50,026 nt of DNA. Origin: Armatimonadota bacterium (lineage in GTDB: Bacteria > Armatimonadota > UBA5829). Made by a program: the position numbers and the translations under genes. Location of the stretch: the NCBI GenBank assembly GCA_012522575.1, contig JAAYKE010000132.1:1-50026 (forward strand). Reading direction: 5' to 3'. Below the pieces are notes generated by a model. The model was not told the DNA's origin, did not search any database, and saw nothing but the letters and a program-made list of their open reading frames with translations. Positions 35,326 through 44,614 of the stretch are shown here, one piece after another (within the stretch, counting starts at the first letter, position 1; each line of letters begins with the position of its first letter).

Positions 35326-35688
35326 ATGACTGACGATCGCGTATGTGAGATTTGTTCCAGCCGGACGGCGAAGATGGTTGTTATTCGCCGCCGGTTGGAT
35401 GGTTTTGACCGAACATTTGTGTGCTCGGAATGCGCAGGTGAGCGTGCGCGGCTGTATGCAGGGACGAATATCGACTTCGAGCATGTGCTTGTGCAGGTCG
35501 ATGAGAATGCGAGAGGGCCAAAATCTGCCTATGTCTGCCAGGGCTGCGGCGCCAGCATTGCGGATATTATTGCCAATGGCAGGCCGGGGTGCTGTGCCTG
35601 CTATTTGCACTTCGCCGATGAAATCGAAAGCGCCATTTCAAAAGCGCAGGGCCAACTGCGCCACGTTGGCAAGACACCCGGGATATGA
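35326..35688 (+). CDS. mcsA: McsA-like zinc protein without UVR domain
   Basis: 120 residues from ATG 35326; an in-frame ATG at 35287 inside ilvE is an alternative, and neither has a ribosome site. Four CxxC-type pairs are present: CEICS, CSECAG, CQGCGAS and CCACY, the two zinc ribbons of McsA. The usual C-terminal UVR motif seen in Bacillus McsA (about 185 residues) is absent. McsA activates the arginine kinase McsB. Its stop overlaps the mcsB start by 4 bases (ATGA). Confidence 0.8.
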   Translation: MTDDRVCEICSSRTAKMVVIRRRLDGFDRTFVCSECAGERARLYAGTNIDFEHVLVQVDENARGPKSAYVCQGCGASIADIIANGRPGCCACYLHFADEIESAISKAQGQLRHVGKTPGI

Positions 35689-36719
35689 TACCTTTCGAGT
35701 CTGCTGACCCAGAATGGGTTTGGGGCGATGGCCCACAATCCGATATTGTAATATCAACTCGCGCCAGGCTTGCCAGGAGTCTGGCAGAATATCCGTTTCC
35801 CTCTCGATGTTCTGAGCAAGATTCCAATATGGTGGTGCGCGATGTGAGCGCGGCCTCGGCCAGACTTGGGGATCGATTTCCCGGCCTTAGAACGATCAGC
35901 ATGGACAGGCTGAGCCAGGCTAGAAAGCAATACCTGCTCGACGCTCATCTTATAAGTTATGAGCAGACTCAAAATCGATTCGGCACTGCGGTTTTGCTGG
36001 AGCCGACCGGCGCTCTGTCCATAATGGTTAATGAAGAAGATCATCTCAGGATTCAGGCGCTGAAGTCCGGTTTGATGCCCCAGCAGGTTTGGGAACTGGC
36101 AGACTGGGCGGATGATGTGCTCTCCGAGAGCCTGCATTACGGATTTTCGAGCAGGTATGGCTATCTGACCGCTGATGTGAGCAACGTCGGCACCGGGCTT
36201 AGGGTCAGCGTTTTAATGCATTTGGCCGGACTTGCATGGAAGAACCGTGTTGCATCGCAACTGCGGGCGGCCTATGATCTTGGCGTGTCAGTGCGGGGGC
36301 TGTTCGGGGAGATAAGCCGACCGGTAGGAGATTTTTATCAGGTGTCCAACGAGGCCACGCTGGGGCTGACCGAGAGGGATATAGTGCAAAGAGTTAGCTC
36401 GATGGCGCAATATCTTCTTGAAGAAGAACGCCTGGCACGGAAGGAACTATTAGACAATCAGCGAACTCGTTTGATAGAACAGTCACGCAGGGCGCTGGAG
36501 GTCATGTCGCATTCGCGCTCTATCTCCGCTGAGAAAGCTATAACGCTTATGTCGCCGTTGAGGCTTGGGGCGGCCATTGGTTTGGTTGATGGTTGCTCGC
36601 AAAGGCTGATGAACGAGCTTTTGGCAGGGATGCGGGTCAGCGCGGGGGACGATATGGACGCGGGCATAGAACGCGCGGAACTTCTGAGAAATAAACTGGC
36701 CGATATTTATGCTGGCTAG
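35685..36719 (+). CDS. mcsB: Protein arginine kinase McsB (altered catalytic loop)
   Basis: 344 residues of the phosphagen kinase family. Conserved parts include STRARLARS, NEEDHLRIQ (the glutamates for guanidinium) and RGLFGE...YQVSNEATLGLTE (nucleotide binding). The catalytic-loop motif normally reads C-P-[ST]-N-[VI]-G-T-G, but here it is TADVSNVGTGLR, so the active-site Cys is Asp and the following Pro is Val. McsB tags proteins with phosphoarginine for ClpC-ClpP. The neighbours mcsA and clpC support the assignment. Activity may be altered or lost. CtsR is not encoded nearby. Confidence 0.9.
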   Translation: MIPFESADPEWVWGDGPQSDIVISTRARLARSLAEYPFPSRCSEQDSNMVVRDVSAASARLGDRFPGLRTISMDRLSQARKQYLLDAHLISYEQTQNRFGTAVLLEPTGALSIMVNEEDHLRIQALKSGLMPQQVWELADWADDVLSESLHYGFSSRYGYLTADVSNVGTGLRVSVLMHLAGLAWKNRVASQLRAAYDLGVSVRGLFGEISRPVGDFYQVSNEATLGLTERDIVQRVSSMAQYLLEEERLARKELLDNQRTRLIEQSRRALEVMSHSRSISAEKAITLMSPLRLGAAIGLVDGCSQRLMNELLAGMRVSAGDDMDAGIERAELLRNKLADIYAG

Positions 36720-36743
36720 ATGGGGTATAAAACAATAATGAAC

Positions 36744-36772
36744 CTGACTGCCTTGTTGGCCGTATCTATAAT
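36744..36772 (+). promoter_or_regulatory. Promoter of clpC
   Basis: CTGACT (36744-36749) and perfect TATAAT (36767-36772) with a 17-bp spacer. The predicted start is near 36779, 27 nt before the ATG. No direct repeat of the CtsR operator type is seen around it. Confidence 0.7.
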
Positions 36773-36805
36773 TGGTAATGTTATAAGCAAAGGGGGGATC
36801 TGAGA

Positions 36806-39271
36806 ATGTGGCAAAGGTTCACGGAGCGCGCACGCAGGGTCGTTTTTTTTGCGCAGGAAGAAGCCGGCAGGCTCGGAGAGAATTATGTCTCAACGGAGCA
36901 TCTGCTTCTTGGCCTTGTGCGTGAAAATGATAGTGTTGCGGCGAGGATTCTGGACCGTATGGGGGTGAGCCTGGGTAGAATTCGATCCGAGATCGAACGA
37001 CAGGTAGCTCGCGGCGATGGCCGTCTCGGTCAGGATATGCAGCTCACTCCTCGAGCGAAAAGGGTCATAGACCTCGCTTACGACGAAGCGCGAACACTCA
37101 ATAATAACTATATAGGCACGGAACACCTGCTTCTGGGGCTCATCCGAGAGGGTGAAGGGCTAGGAGGAAAGGTGCTTCAGAAGCTGGGCGTGGACATTGA
37201 GCGCACGCGCAGGGAGGTCACGAGCCTGCAGGATGGCGAAACTACTGCCGCGCCGGCCGCTCGCACACGCTCTAAAACCCCTACCCTGGATGAATTCGGC
37301 AGAGATTATACCGAATTGGCCAGGCAGGATAAGCTCGACCCGTGCATAGGACGCGATAACGAGATCGAACGAGTGATGCAGATTCTCTCTCGCCGAACAA
37401 AGAATAATCCCTGTCTGATCGGGGAACCGGGAGTAGGCAAAACCGCCATAGCAGAAGGGCTTGCACAGCGCATCATCTCCGGGGATACGCCGGATATGCT
37501 CAAAGATAAGCGGATTGTAGCCCTTGATCTTGCGGGACTTGTGGCGGGGACAAAATATCGCGGCGAATTTGAAGAACGGATGAAGCGGGTGATGGACGAG
37601 GTCCGCAAGGCCGCAGGTGAAGTGATACTCTTCATAGACGAACTGCATACGCTGGTGGGCGCAGGGGCTGCGGAGGGCGCAATAGACGCCTCCAACATAC
37701 TTAAGCCCGCGCTGGCCAGAGGAGAACTGCAGTGCATCGGCGCAACGACTATGGACGAGTTCAGAAAATATATCGAGCGCGATGCTGCGCTGGAGCGAAG
37801 ATTCCAGCCGGTGCAGGTTCGACAGCCGAGCACCGAGGAGACCATAGAAATACTAAAGGGGCTGCGAGATCGTTATGAGCAGCACCATAGCGTGACTATC
37901 GACGATTCCGCGCTGCTGTCTGCGGCGCGTCTTTCGGATAGATACATCACCGACCGTTCGCTGCCGGACAAGGCTATCGACTTGATAGATGAGGCGGCCT
38001 CAAGGGTGCGATTGAAACTGGCAATGCCGCCTCCCGAACTCAGGACTGCCAAGCAGGAATTGAACCGCATCCAGACCGAGCTTAACACCGTGCCAAGCGG
38101 CTCGAATTATGATGTCGCCGCGGAACTGCGCGCGCTTGAGCAGGAACTTACCGAAAAGGTCGGTGAGCTTGACAAAAACTGGCAGAATGAGCGAGAGAAC
38201 GAGCCGCGAATAGTCGGCGAAGATGAAATCGCTCATATAGTTTATTCCTGGACGGGCATTCCCGTTTCGAGGCTCGTGGAAGGGGAATCCGCGAAGCTGT
38301 TGAAAATGGAAGACGTTCTGCACGGCAGGATCATCGGCCAGCACGAAGCGATTGTCGCGGTATCCAAGGCTGTTCGACGCGCTCGATCCGGGATGAAGGA
38401 CCCCAAGAGGCCGATGGGCAGCTTCATATTCCTTGGCCCTACCGGCGTGGGTAAAACCGAGCTTGCAAGGGCGCTGACGGCGTTCCTGTTCGAAAGCGAG
38501 GATTCGCTGATACGCATCGATATGTCTGAATATATGGAGCGTTTTGCCGTATCGCGACTGGTCGGCGCGCCTCCGGGATACGTAGGATACGATGAAGGCG
38601 GTCAGTTGACCGAGGCTGTTCGCAGAAGGCCATATTCGGTGATCCTGCTCGACGAGATCGAAAAAGCGCACCCGGATGTGTTCAACATTCTTCTGCAGGT
38701 GATGGAAGATGGTCGGCTGACAGACTCTCAGGGCAGAATCGTCGACTTCAAGAATGCGGTCATTATTATGACATCCAACCTGGGCGCGCAGGCCATCCAG
38801 AGCGGAGCCGGAATTGGTTTCAGAAGCGGTGATTCGGACGAGGTCGACAAGAACTACGAGAGCATGAAGAACCGCATCATGGACGAAATGAAGCGGACGT
38901 TCAGGCCGGAGTTCATTAACAGGGTGGACGAGACCATCGTCTTCCACCAGTTGACTAAAGAAGAGATTCTGCAGATAGTCGAATTGATGCTTGACCGGGT
39001 CAGGCAGCAGGTTAATACTCAGGGCATGGAACTTGAGGTGACGCAGGCAGTCAAAGAACAGCTTGCAAGCGAAGGCTTCGATCCACAATTCGGGGCCAGA
39101 CCTCTGCGAAGAGCGGTTCAGCGACTGATAGAGGACCCGCTTTCTGAGGAAGTGCTCCTCGGAAGGTTCTCGGTAGGTGATACTATTCGAGTGGAAATCG
39201 AGGATGGTAAGGTCTTCTTTACCAAGGAACCTGACCTGCGGACGCTGCCTGTAGAATCGCAATCGACCTGA
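36806..39271 (+). CDS. clpC: ATP-dependent Clp protease ATP-binding subunit ClpC
   Basis: 821 residues. Two Clp N repeats (1-145: [40 protein letters not shown]) are followed by AAA-1 with Walker [14 protein letters not shown] and Walker [27 protein letters not shown] ClpC-type middle coiled region (about 410-470) follows. AAA-2 has [14 protein letters not shown] and [16 protein letters not shown], then the D2-small domain. It unfolds substrates, including phosphoarginine-tagged proteins, for ClpP. GGGGGGATCT lies before the ATG. It has its own promoter and also follows mcsB. Confidence 0.96.
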   Translation: MWQRFTERARRVVFFAQEEAGRLGENYVSTEHLLLGLVRENDSVAARILDRMGVSLGRIRSEIERQVARGDGRLGQDMQLTPRAKRVIDLAYDEARTLNNNYIGTEHLLLGLIREGEGLGGKVLQKLGVDIERTRREVTSLQDGETTAAPAARTRSKTPTLDEFGRDYTELARQDKLDPCIGRDNEIERVMQILSRRTKNNPCLIGEPGVGKTAIAEGLAQRIISGDTPDMLKDKRIVALDLAGLVAGTKYRGEFEERMKRVMDEVRKAAGEVILFIDELHTLVGAGAAEGAIDASNILKPALARGELQCIGATTMDEFRKYIERDAALERRFQPVQVRQPSTEETIEILKGLRDRYEQHHSVTIDDSALLSAARLSDRYITDRSLPDKAIDLIDEAASRVRLKLAMPPPELRTAKQELNRIQTELNTVPSGSNYDVAAELRALEQELTEKVGELDKNWQNERENEPRIVGEDEIAHIVYSWTGIPVSRLVEGESAKLLKMEDVLHGRIIGQHEAIVAVSKAVRRARSGMKDPKRPMGSFIFLGPTGVGKTELARALTAFLFESEDSLIRIDMSEYMERFAVSRLVGAPPGYVGYDEGGQLTEAVRRRPYSVILLDEIEKAHPDVFNILLQVMEDGRLTDSQGRIVDFKNAVIIMTSNLGAQAIQSGAGIGFRSGDSDEVDKNYESMKNRIMDEMKRTFRPEFINRVDETIVFHQLTKEEILQIVELMLDRVRQQVNTQGMELEVTQAVKEQLASEGFDPQFGARPLRRAVQRLIEDPLSEEVLLGRFSVGDTIRVEIEDGKVFFTKEPDLRTLPVESQST

Positions 39272-39295
39272 TATGTGATAGTGAGCTTAGAAATC

Positions 39296-39328
39296 AACGC
39301 CCCGCCATTGACGGGGCGTTGTGTTTTT
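39296..39328 (+). terminator. Intrinsic terminator after clpC
   Basis: A 9-bp perfect stem AACGCCCCG (39296-39304) with CGGGGCGTT (39312-39320), a 7-nt loop, then GTGTTTTT. It lies between convergent clpC and the DUF4091 gene and could also act weakly on the other strand. Confidence 0.85.
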
Positions 39329-39342
39329 GCGGATGTGCTGCG

Positions 39343-40872
39343 CTATTTGCTCAGTTCATCGCCGATCGACTTGCGAACCTTTGCCCAGTCGTTTACGTTT
39401 CGATTAAACTCGTTTGGCGAGGTTATCAGCTTGGAGACGTATTTTTCGGCGGCTGGTCGTCCGAGTTTTTTCTCCAGCAGCACGATGTATTCGTAGTCTT
39501 CCAGGCCTTCACGCAGTAATTCGAGCCGAATAGAGCTGACCGGCCCATCCACTCCGACTTTTTTGCCGGGATAAAGGAGAGATCCGTCACCGTAGAGGTC
39601 TTTGTTTATGTTTTTGACGGTCGCCATGTCAGTCCACGGATCCGATGTTCCTATCTCGCTGCAGCACCAGTACGTTGCGCTCCAATACAGCAGTCCCTGG
39701 CAGCGATATTTCCAACCGAGCATAGGCAGCACACGATGGCTGGGGCCGTCCATGTCGAGGAAGTAATTGGGATATGGAGCCGCCGGCCCGCAGCATACAT
39801 ACCACCAGAACTCCTCGCCTTTATCCAGCTTTGCATAGAGCCGTTCCTTATTGTTGTTGAAATACTCCAGGCTTGGGCACCAGATGTTGAGGTGGCCATC
39901 GGCAAGTTCGTGGATGGTCTTGCCGCCGGTATCATAATTCGGGTCGACAAAATAAGGGGCCACAATCCGCAGCTTAGGGTCGACGGAGTGGATGCTGGCG
40001 CAGGCGTCTATCAGTCTTTTGTAGTCGTCTTCTGTGATCGGCTCATCGACAGGATAGAAATAACCTTTATCGAGCAACCCGCGCTCCCTGAGCGATTCAA
40101 CCGATTTAGTATCGGGGATTATGTAAGTTGTGACTCGCGGGTCGTTGATATAGCGCGCCGCCTGATCCGATGTGGCCACCACGGGCAGCCAATAGGGCGA
40201 TACCCAGCGATCGACCATAAAATCGTAATACTTGGCGTGCAGGCGTATGGCAGCGGCGCTATCTTCCTCTACGCCGTGTTGTCTGGCGATCCATTTCTTG
40301 GTCAGACCAAACGCAGTCTTGTGTCCGGGACCTTCGGGAAGGGAAAAGTTCCAGACTTTCAGCTTGACGAGCATTCGTTTTTCCGCGGCATTTGCGGGTT
40401 TTACAGAAATGTGGCCGGAATACTCTCCCGCCTTGGCATTGCGCGGAATGGAGATTGTAATCCATACGGGTTGGTTTTTGTTCGCCGAAACATCGAACAA
40501 TGTCGCAGGCGGCAGCGGATCGGGAGCAATTTTATTGAGATTCGGCAGATCGATATACTCGACTTTGAGCAGTTCGATCTTTGTGATTGTCCCTGCAGTC
40601 CCGGTCAACGGGTCAAGGCTGATGCGCACATTTTTGAGCGGTTCACTGCCCGTTGTTATCACAATCTGTGCGGACTCGCTTTCGCCTTTGGCGGCGTAAA
40701 GCGCTATCTCTGACTTGGCATCGTTGGGTTTGTCCTGGTCGGGCAGTATCTTTGTCAGACTGCTTGCCGACCATAGCTGATAATCAGGAGCCTTGGCCAT
40801 AGCATTTCCTCCGGTAAACAATATGAGAGCCAACGCAATCAAAGCTGCAAATTTCAACTTCATTACAGGCAT
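39343..40872 (-). CDS. Secreted DUF4091 protein (glycoside hydrolase-like)
   Basis: 509 residues from ATG 40872, preceded by GGAGGAG; the open frame upstream to 41004 is unlikely to be translated. Signal peptide at residues 4-30 (FAALIALALILFTGGNAMA). A beta-sandwich region (30-200, with SAQIVITTGSEPLKNVRISL) precedes the DUF4091 barrel, with PVDEPITEDDY, IWCPSLEYFNN, WWYVCCGP and LLYWSATYW. The C-terminus LLREGLEDYEYIVLLEK is characteristic of DUF4091. The family is taken to act on sugars, but its reaction is not established. Confidence 0.83.
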   Translation of the reverse strand: MPVMKLKFAALIALALILFTGGNAMAKAPDYQLWSASSLTKILPDQDKPNDAKSEIALYAAKGESESAQIVITTGSEPLKNVRISLDPLTGTAGTITKIELLKVEYIDLPNLNKIAPDPLPPATLFDVSANKNQPVWITISIPRNAKAGEYSGHISVKPANAAEKRMLVKLKVWNFSLPEGPGHKTAFGLTKKWIARQHGVEEDSAAAIRLHAKYYDFMVDRWVSPYWLPVVATSDQAARYINDPRVTTYIIPDTKSVESLRERGLLDKGYFYPVDEPITEDDYKRLIDACASIHSVDPKLRIVAPYFVDPNYDTGGKTIHELADGHLNIWCPSLEYFNNNKERLYAKLDKGEEFWWYVCCGPAAPYPNYFLDMDGPSHRVLPMLGWKYRCQGLLYWSATYWCCSEIGTSDPWTDMATVKNINKDLYGDGSLLYPGKKVGVDGPVSSIRLELLREGLEDYEYIVLLEKKLGRPAAEKYVSKLITSPNEFNRNVNDWAKVRKSIGDELSK

Positions 40873-41072
40873 AACTCCTCCTTCTGCGATGCGTCTTGGT
40901 AACATAAGTATTGTACGCACGCATATATCATACCTTCGTCGGCGGATACTCTGGCGGTTCCGGCGCGGGCGAGATGCGAACCGAATGCAACTGAGTTTTC
41001 GCATCTGCCGGTTTATAGCCGCGATGCCGCCTGTCGTGGTAGAATTGATATAACTTCATTGCAGAGGCTGGT

Positions 41073-44000
41073 GTGTTGGCTCGCAGACCTACAACAATCA
41101 TTGCATTTATGTTGCTGGCCTCCATTTTCGCCGGCGGACCGGCTGCAGGCGGGATGGCTGACAAGGCTCGTCTCGTCGAGGAACTTGCCGCGTCCCCTGC
41201 TCGCGCATCCGCGCTGGCAAAGACAAACCGCAGCGATTTGTCGGAAATCGCGCTGGACATCATCGTATATCGCTGGGCATCGGTTGCGGCCAATCTGCCG
41301 ACGGATGTCAATAACGCGAACGCGATAATAGCCGCTGTTTCGGATTCGCTGGCCGATTCGCTGATCAAATGGTCGCTGGACGCATTTTCGACCAAGAATA
41401 ACTCAGGGGCGTCCTCTATTGTCTCAAATAGCGATCGCATCTCGAAACTGACCGAACTGCGGCGTCAGTTTGGAATGGCCCTCGATTATCGCAATTCATC
41501 TCCAATTCAGTCTGTAAACGCATTGACCAGCGTGCTCGCATCAAGTCGGGAACTCAATCTGGACCTGACGGAGGCTCTTGTTTGCACTATTTTAGGGCGG
41601 CAATATCACTATGACATGTCGCGATATCGCCTGGCCGAGGAGTGTTACAGCCGGGCCGGGATGATATTTTTCGCCTATGATTGCTTCGAATCGGCGGCGA
41701 TTGTATATGACGACTACGGCAGCCTCGGCTCTGAGATGGGCAGGTCGCTGGTGGCGACGCAGTATTATAGCCTGGCCGCTCAACAATGGTCCCTGTTGGC
41801 AAAGCAGAACCCGACTGTCAGCAGATATAGATTGATGGCAGGCAGGGAGTTTATTCGCGCAAGCAAGGCGCAAAACGCCGCCGGGGATACAGATAAGGCC
41901 CTTGAACTTGTCAACGCAGGATTGGATAAGCTCCGCGAGGCCGCTGCGATGACCAAATCATACGACGAACTAATTAGAAATCTGATCACCGTATCGAACC
42001 TGTATCGCAGCCAAAACAACCTCTCCAAGTCCATCGAACTGCTCAAAGCTGCCGCGCGAGCCGGAGAACAAAGCGAGGATCCGCTGCTGGTAGCGCAGGT
42101 TTATGAAAGCCTCAGCGACGCGTATGAAGAGACAAACCTGAACCCGAAAGCTCGCGAAGAGGCTGCAAAAAGAGAGAAGATTCTGAACAATGCAGCGATT
42201 GCCGCCGAAAACGCCGTAAACAAGCTGATATCAGATGAGTCTCTAACAAAAGAAGAGCAGCTCAAGTTGCAAACTATAGCCGAGCGCGGCGCGGGAGCGC
42301 TGCAGCAATTGGATAAAAGCGCGGAGTCGGCTGCGTTGCTGACGCGCATAATCGACATCTATAAAAGCAAATCTTTTGTGGATGGGCAGATAAGGTGTAT
42401 GAGGGCGCTTGCCGAGACCCTGGATTCACAACAGAAGTCACCGGAAGCCCTTGCGCAGCGCATGGAGGCAGTTACGCTCGCCCTAAAGACAAATAAAAAG
42501 GTGCTGGCAGGGGAGATTGTGCGCGAAATGGTGCAATCGTTTATCGATGTCGGCGATCTGGACAACGCATTGGACACACTGGCTGAGTTCTGGAGCATTA
42601 TGGAACAGTCCGGCAACGTGCGCGGGGCTGCTGACGTGCTCGAAGGCAGAGGGACCCTGCTGGCCAGTCATGGACGTTTTGAAGCTGCCGTTCAGGACTA
42701 TGAAAAGGCATTGTCTAGATATTCGACTCAAGTCGGGGATCCGTGGGCGGCGGCAGGCGTATCGCTAAAGCTGGCCTCGGCTCTTGGTTCGCTCGATAAG
42801 CCTGCGGAAGCTGCCGAGGTGTTGGAAAAAGACCTCCAAGATATTGAAACGCGCTACTCAGATGAAAATGTGGACCCTAATATAAGCCCGGAGCGCGCTC
42901 GGTTGATGATGGGATTGTATCAGGAGTTGGTGATCGCATACGTTCGTGACAACAGATGCGAGGCGGCCACGAATATATTGACCAAGGCTCGTCATTATCC
43001 GTGGATAAGCGAACTGGTCTCTCGGCTGCGGGCTTCGACCGACCCATTGGTAGCTGACTATGCAAAATCGGTCGATGTCGTCGGAAGCGAGCCTGATCCG
43101 GGGTCATCCACGCCATCCATAAGCGGCCCTACCCTGCTCGCCAATAACTGGGCGGATTTTTCTGCCAGATCTGCGATGCTCAGGGAGCGCTACCCTGCAC
43201 AGTATAATGCGCTGCCCGTCAATCCTCTTATAGAGTTTTATAAATCCCGCAACAGCCTGCCCAAAAAGATATTGATGATCGAATATCTGCCCACAAACAA
43301 CTCAACGTTCGCGTTCGTATGCGGAAACGGCAAGGCGTCGGTGTGGGAGTTGGGAATATCGAGCAAGAGGATGACATCCCTTGCAGGTCTGCTGCGAAAC
43401 AACATCAGGGCCTTTGAACTGAGCCTGGGAGCCGGAGTTCCGCTGCCGCCGATAAGCGACTGGAGAGAACCGTCATTTCTTGAAATCCGCGATCTGCTGA
43501 TTGAGTTTTACAACGCTCTGATTGCGCCGATTGCACAGGAGTTCGATCAAAATCACACCCTGATGTTTGCGCTGCCTAACGAACTTAAAGGCGTACCGAT
43601 ACATGCGCTTATTTCCGGTGACGACAAAGGCGCGCCAAGATTTATGGTGCAGGATTATGAGATAGGTTATCTGGCGGAGGATATGCTCAGAGACCTGCTC
43701 GGCAAGGATAACAGGCCGATTGAACAGAACTCGGACAGGCTGGCCATATTCGCCGACCCCGCGGGAGATTTGCCGGGTGCGCGCAAGGAAGCGACTATGC
43801 TGGGCAAGCTATACTTCAACAGCAGCGTCTATGTGGGCAACCGCGCCACCGTAGGCAACTTCATCAAAGAGTGCGACAAGGCCAGCATACTGCATATTGC
43901 GCTGCATTATGACGTGCATCCCAATCCGTCCAAGTTCGTCCTTCAACTCGCTCCTGAGGGCGGCCTGGCAAAAAACATCACAGTTCAAGAGTTATCATCA

Positions 44001-44315
44001 GTGACCAATCCGCATCTGCAACTAGTGGTGCTGTCGGCATGTGACTCAGCGGCGTCTGCCGATCCGCTGGAATCCGGGCCATCCCGCGCTGCCGAGGTGT
44101 TTTCCCTTATGGGCGCAAAATCCGTTCTTGGCGGGCTATGGAAGGTGGCCGATGAGCCGGCGTCGGATTTGATGGGCGATTTTTATAGAACCATTGTCCG
44201 GGGAAATACGCGAACCGGTTCGTTGCGTGCCGCGCAACTCAAAATGATCGAGGACAAAACTTATGCGCACCCGTTCTATTGGGCGTGTTTTGCGATGTAT
44301 GGAAGCCCGTGGTAG
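41073..44315 (+). CDS. Exported TPR-CHAT domain protein
   Basis: 1080 residues. The N-terminus is a signal peptide (TIIAFMLLASIFAGGPAAGG). Residues about 60-660 are helical repeats of TPR type (for example ALVCTILGRQYHYDMSRYRLAEECYSRA-like pairs and LLASHGRFEAAVQDYEKAL). The C-terminal CHAT protease-like domain (about 750-1080) holds the caspase-type dyad: H945 in LHIALHYD and C990 in VVLSACDSA, followed by FSLMGAKSVLGGLWKVADE and FYWACFAMYG. CHAT proteins are caspase-like peptidases or degenerate relatives. The start is GTG 41073 with GAGG 5 nt upstream. It is divergent from the DUF4091 gene; target and activator are unknown. Confidence 0.85.
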   Translation: MLARRPTTIIAFMLLASIFAGGPAAGGMADKARLVEELAASPARASALAKTNRSDLSEIALDIIVYRWASVAANLPTDVNNANAIIAAVSDSLADSLIKWSLDAFSTKNNSGASSIVSNSDRISKLTELRRQFGMALDYRNSSPIQSVNALTSVLASSRELNLDLTEALVCTILGRQYHYDMSRYRLAEECYSRAGMIFFAYDCFESAAIVYDDYGSLGSEMGRSLVATQYYSLAAQQWSLLAKQNPTVSRYRLMAGREFIRASKAQNAAGDTDKALELVNAGLDKLREAAAMTKSYDELIRNLITVSNLYRSQNNLSKSIELLKAAARAGEQSEDPLLVAQVYESLSDAYEETNLNPKAREEAAKREKILNNAAIAAENAVNKLISDESLTKEEQLKLQTIAERGAGALQQLDKSAESAALLTRIIDIYKSKSFVDGQIRCMRALAETLDSQQKSPEALAQRMEAVTLALKTNKKVLAGEIVREMVQSFIDVGDLDNALDTLAEFWSIMEQSGNVRGAADVLEGRGTLLASHGRFEAAVQDYEKALSRYSTQVGDPWAAAGVSLKLASALGSLDKPAEAAEVLEKDLQDIETRYSDENVDPNISPERARLMMGLYQELVIAYVRDNRCEAATNILTKARHYPWISELVSRLRASTDPLVADYAKSVDVVGSEPDPGSSTPSISGPTLLANNWADFSARSAMLRERYPAQYNALPVNPLIEFYKSRNSLPKKILMIEYLPTNNSTFAFVCGNGKASVWELGISSKRMTSLAGLLRNNIRAFELSLGAGVPLPPISDWREPSFLEIRDLLIEFYNALIAPIAQEFDQNHTLMFALPNELKGVPIHALISGDDKGAPRFMVQDYEIGYLAEDMLRDLLGKDNRPIEQNSDRLAIFADPAGDLPGARKEATMLGKLYFNSSVYVGNRATVGNFIKECDKASILHIALHYDVHPNPSKFVLQLAPEGGLAKNITVQELSSVTNPHLQLVVLSACDSAASADPLESGPSRAAEVFSLMGAKSVLGGLWKVADEPASDLMGDFYRTIVRGNTRTGSLRAAQLKMIEDKTYAHPFYWACFAMYGSPW

Positions 44316-44329
44316 AAATCTGCGCACAT

Positions 44330-44369
44330 AAAAAAAGGCGCAATGGCCACGATTGCGGCCACTACGCCT
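44330..44369 (-). terminator. Intrinsic terminator of the small RNA unit (also downstream of rnjA)
   Basis: Minus-strand hairpin with outer AGGCG/CGCCT (44369-44365 with 44340-44336), inner TGGCC/GGCCA, then seven T (44336-44330). It ends the candidate RNA that starts at 44533 and would also stop transcription running on from rnjA. Confidence 0.85.
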
Positions 44370-44533
44370 CAGGTTCAGGTGAGCTGACCCACCTGCAAAG
44401 GAGGTTAAGATGGGCGGCCGCCTGGAACAAATTGCGAAGTTGACCTAACATTTGGGAGAGATTGCAAGAGAACCACGCTGCTCCGATGTTTGGCGACCGC
44501 CTCGGTGCGAACTGCGTTTAGAAAGCACCGTAT
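44330..44533 (-). ncRNA. Candidate structured small RNA, about 204 nt, unidentified
   Basis: A consensus-like promoter at 44540-44568 and the terminator at 44330-44369 define a minus-strand unit with no ORF of note. Predicted helices from the 5' end: CGGUGC/GCACCG (44531-44504 region), GGCG/CGCC, CAAAU/AUUUG, a GC palindrome GGCGGCCGCC, and a two-part hairpin CCUC-CAGGUG/CACCUG-GAGG (about 44403-44368). It contains ACCUCCUUU, the sequence of the anti-Shine-Dalgarno tail of 16S rRNA. I compared it by eye with 6S RNA, SRP RNA, tmRNA and RNase P RNA and do not recognise any of them. Confidence 0.6.
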
Positions 44534-44539
44534 ACAATA

Positions 44540-44568
44540 ATTATATACCATTTATTATCAATATACAA
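44540..44568 (-). promoter_or_regulatory. Promoter of the candidate small RNA
   Basis: Minus-strand TTGTAT (44568-44563) and perfect TATAAT (44545-44540), 17-bp spacer, within a very AT-rich stretch (44531-44600). Predicted start at A44533. Confidence 0.7.
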
Positions 44569-44614
44569 CCATATTTATACCTAAACGTGTGTAGTTATTT
44601 CGGACAATCTTTCT

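Noticed and set aside
40873-41004. Extended N-terminus of the DUF4091 protein
   Set aside because: Arg-rich, unlike a signal peptide, while ATG 40872 has GGAGGAG and leads straight into a clear signal peptide.
44330-44533. 6S, SRP, tmRNA or RNase P RNA
   Set aside because: The diagnostic conserved sequences of SRP (GGAAGGAAGCAGC), RNase P and tmRNA are missing, and the 5' and 3' ends do not pair as in 6S RNA.
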